From Ophiosphaerella korrae (lineage: Eukaryota > Ascomycota > Dothideomycetes > Pleosporales > Phaeosphaeriaceae), in assembly GCA_028456385.1 (NCBI GenBank), contig JALNQF010000961.1:1-10210 (forward strand): DNA of 10,210 nt, read 5' to 3'. The notes beneath the pieces are model-generated. The model was given only the letters and a program-made list of their open reading frames with translations, made no database searches and was not told the origin of the DNA. This document shows positions 8,245 through 10,210 of the stretch, in pieces. Both the position numbers and the translations under genes were made by a program. How positions within the stretch are numbered: the stretch's first letter is position 1; every line of letters begins with the position of its first letter.

Positions 8245-9540
8245 GTTAATTACTTACTCTACTTATATTTATAGTTATCTCTTCTAGGATAAGTATACTT
8301 TTTCTACTCTCGCTTACTATAATTTTTAGTATTATAATTCTTTTCCCTTATAGCTTTATATTAAGGTAAGAGATCTTTCTCTAGTATATATATAAAGTTA
8401 ATAAAGTATTGTTATATTATCTAATTTATATCTAAGGCGATAAAACTAGCCTTATAGTTATCTCTATATTTCTTACTACTTTAGAAGTATTATTTAAAGT
8501 CTTCCTTCTTCTTAGAGTTAAATAAAGGTTTAAATGTTTTATAAATATATTCTACTTATAGCTATTATACCCTTTTACTATTTTCCTATAGGGTAGCCTA
8601 AATATCTTAAATTACGTAGTTATTTATACATTCTCTACCTTATTAGGGTTTTTTATATACCTATCCTAAGCTATTAACTTACTATCTAGGATAGTAGTTT
8701 ACTAGTATAAGGTAATACTAATAAGACCTACTATCCTATTTATTACCTACTTTCTAGTAGTATTAGTTAACAAGTTAGTTAAGGCGCTTTAGGCTACTAT
8801 TAGGAGCCTTAGTGCATTAACTTCTATAATAGTTAAAGTTATCTCTTTTAACAAAATATATAATATAGTACTTAATCTAAAATAGCTATATTATAGGTAA
8901 CTACTTAATAAAGAGCGTTATACGCTTAGTATTAGATATAAGGTGTATAGTAGTATTAAAATCTAGTTATTATTGCTAGTGTACTACTTAGTATTAGATA
9001 GATAGAAATTTAGTAATACTTTACTATTATAGTATTAAAGACACTATTTTATATAAGTAGTAGCTTCTCTTAAATATATAAAAATATACTATTAGTCTAT
9101 AAACGCTTTTATATTAGTATAATTAGTAGGGTTAATTATATAAGGCTTTCTATATCTATTTACTTATATCTTTTTAAGCTTTATACTAACTAAATACTAC
9201 TATAGTTAGTCTTACTTATAGATGTAGATAGTATTATATACCTCTAGGGATTGTATACTAGATTAGCTATTATAGTTATTATTATAGTTAGTATTATTAC
9301 TAGTACTATAGTTAGTATTGCTAGCACTATAGTTAGTGTTGCTAGCATTATAGTTATTATTGTAGTTAGTATTATTACTAACACTATTAGTATTATTACT
9401 AGTACTATTATTAGTGTTACTAGTACTATTATTAGTGTTGCTAGTACTATAGTTATTATTACTAGTACTATAGTTAGTGTTGTAGTTAGTATTATTATTA
9501 GCGTTGTAGTTAGTATTATTAAATATTAGGTATACCCTAA
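8245..9540 (-). pseudogene. Decayed coding remnant with Asn/Ser/Thr-rich start
   Basis: A minus-strand frame is protein-like from about 9538 down to 8245 (about 430 codons). It opens with about 90 codons of Asn, Thr, Ser and Tyr (Tyr probably standing for His, CAC to TAC), then a helical region with Lys-Gln-Asp-Gln-Leu near 9195, Leu-Arg-Glu-Ala near 9065, Tyr-Leu-Ser-Asn-Thr-Lys near 8995, and Lys-Asn-Pro-Asn-Lys-Val-Glu-Asn near 8655. Stops are only TAA or TAG. I recognise no domain. It follows directly on the RecQ-like remnant in a different frame. Fungal telomere-linked helicases often have a low-complexity linker and a further domain after the helicase, so this may be the C-terminal part of that protein separated by an indel near 9540. 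Confidence 0.5.
9262..9526. repeat. Triplet-phased minisatellite
   Basis: A degenerate array built from 12-15 base words such as ACTATAGTTAGT, GTTGCTAGTACT and ATTATTACTAGT, all in phase with a three-base period. On the minus strand it gives Asn/Thr/Ser/Tyr residues in the frame continuing into 8245-9262, or Leu/Thr/Ile residues in the frame of the RecQ-like remnant. The plus strand is also free of stops here, but only as a by-product of the repeat. Confidence 0.8.
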
Positions 9541-10210
9541 CTAAGAACTACTATAAAAGGCTATTTTATAAATATTATACTTTACTTTAGTTAGTTTATA
9601 TATACGTCTCTTTTAGTTGTTGTTAAAGTATTAATCTAGGATCTACTACTAGTATATATAGTTGCTTTCCCTAGATTAGATAAATATATCTACTCTTATC
9701 TAATAGGATATATTAGCCTTGCTAAAATAGTAGTTTAGCACGTATAACCTAAGTACTAAGTAGGCAATACTAAGATTACTATTACAACTACTCCTCCTAG
9801 ATTCTTGTATCTACCTAATTATAGTTTCTAGCTTAGTAAACTAGAAGATACTATAAATATTAGGGATGTTAATACTAGCTATAAATACATTAGTAGCTAC
9901 TAGTACACCCTTTTCTAGTGCATAAAACTCGCTCTAGTTAGTACTTTTATCTTGTTCTAATATTTATCTATAGAATTAGTTATAGTATAAGATAGTAGTA
10001 AGCTTATCTACTATAGAGGCTAGATCTATATATACTAGTATCTTGTAGAATTCTTGTAGTTATTTAGTAATATATTAAGCTATATCTTTAGCTACCTACT
10101 AATTCTATTTAGTAACATATTCTACTTAATAGGAGATATTAGTATAAATAGTAGGTTCCTAGAATACTTATATATTAGATAGTAGGCTAAGTAGTTAAAA
10201 TACTCTATCT
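9541..10210 (-). pseudogene. RecQ-family helicase, C-terminal half, telomere-linked type (partial, decayed)
   Basis: The minus-strand frame gives the second helicase lobe of a RecQ-type DEAD/DEAH helicase (ATP-dependent 3'-5' DNA unwinding); the first lobe lies beyond the window. In order: Asn-Ile-Ser-Tyr near 10135; a motif IV-like Lys-Ile-Leu-Val-Tyr near 10040; Ala-Leu-Glu-Lys-Gly-Val-Leu-Val-Ala-Thr-Asn at 9889-9921; motif V, F-I-A-S-I-N-I-P-N-I at 9856-9885; and motif VI, Q-E-S-R-R-S-S-C-N at 9781-9807. Key Gly losses (TCT GGG to TCT AGG, GCT GGT to GCT AGT) are TpG to TpA changes. Further on, Lys-Tyr-Asn-Ile-Tyr at 9568-9582 fits a decayed Cys-x-x-Cys, as found after the helicase in fungal telomere-linked RecQ proteins (family knowledge). 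About twenty in-frame TAA/TAG codons make it non-functional. Such genes usually sit next to chromosome ends. Confidence 0.8.

Larger units (their letters stand above)
1..10210. other. RIP-mutated AT-rich fungal DNA
   Basis: The whole window is very AT-rich, with CA and TG almost absent and TA in great excess on both strands. This is the known signature of repeat-induced point mutation, in which the C of CpA becomes T on either strand of duplicated DNA during the sexual cycle of many filamentous ascomycetes. In the old reading frames the expected consequences are visible: TAG and TAA where Gln or Trp would be, Tyr for His or Cys, Val for Ala, Ile for Thr or Met. The effect is uniform from end to end, so the entire window was probably part of one or more repeated sequences. 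Confidence 0.9.

Noticed and set aside
9251..9529. Open 92-codon stretch on the plus strand starting with ATG, Ile/Val/Ser/Thr-rich
   Set aside because: It coincides with a triplet-phased minisatellite and has no gene-like composition. The minus strand of the same DNA gives an Asn/Ser/Thr-rich sequence in frame with a longer remnant, so the plus-strand opening is a by-product.
1..10210. Bacterial, organellar or AT-rich parasite genome
   Set aside because: Extreme AT alone could suggest these, but the joint loss of CA and TG with excess TA, and stops placed where Gln and Trp are expected, point to RIP in a fungus. There are no intact genes, rRNA or tRNA.
1..10210. LTR or LINE retrotransposon
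   Set aside because: No long direct terminal repeats, poly-A tail or reverse transcriptase signature was seen in the frames examined.

Overview
The window looks like heavily mutated, AT-rich DNA from a filamentous ascomycete (Pezizomycotina-type fungus), probably subtelomeric. The dinucleotides CA and TG are strikingly rare on both strands while TA is very common. That is the footprint of repeat-induced point mutation (RIP, CpA to TpA on either strand). No gene is intact. Nearly all stop codons in the old reading frames are TAG or TAA, as expected when CAG, CAA and TGG codons are hit. Reading frames nevertheless stay continuous for one to three kilobases, so decay has been mainly by point mutation with few indels.

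All recognisable coding remnants lie on the minus strand. From high to low coordinate (the direction of transcription) they are: the C-terminal helicase half of a RecQ-family protein resembling fungal telomere-linked helicases (9541-10210, running off the window); a remnant starting with an Asn/Ser/Thr/Tyr-rich repeat (8245-9540), perhaps the C-terminal part of the same protein after a frameshift; a large Lys/Thr-rich protein of unknown family (5148-7440) with a 15-copy 12-bp coding repeat; an SNF2-family helicase (2050-5076) with most motifs still traceable; and an unrecognised protein (1050-1894, possibly to 2047). A possible plus-strand fragment lies at 391-558.

Between or beside these remnants sits a family of imperfect palindromes built on the word GGAGATTAGTACTTTT and its reverse complement (704-743, 3016-3057, 5083-5147, 7616-7668, and a half-degraded one at 7855-7894). 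A 48-bp tandem array (8055-8237) is made from one arm of the same family. Other tandem repeats are at 174-325, 573-681, 871-1053, 1896-2047, 2188-2265, 6307-6486 and 9262-9526.

Best reading: a silenced block or large element carrying two helicase genes (RecQ-like and SNF2-like) and two or three unrecognised genes, all on one strand and punctuated by a shared palindrome. The helicase calls rest on ordered motifs seen in the sequence. The subtelomeric location, the single-element idea and any role of the palindrome are inferences.
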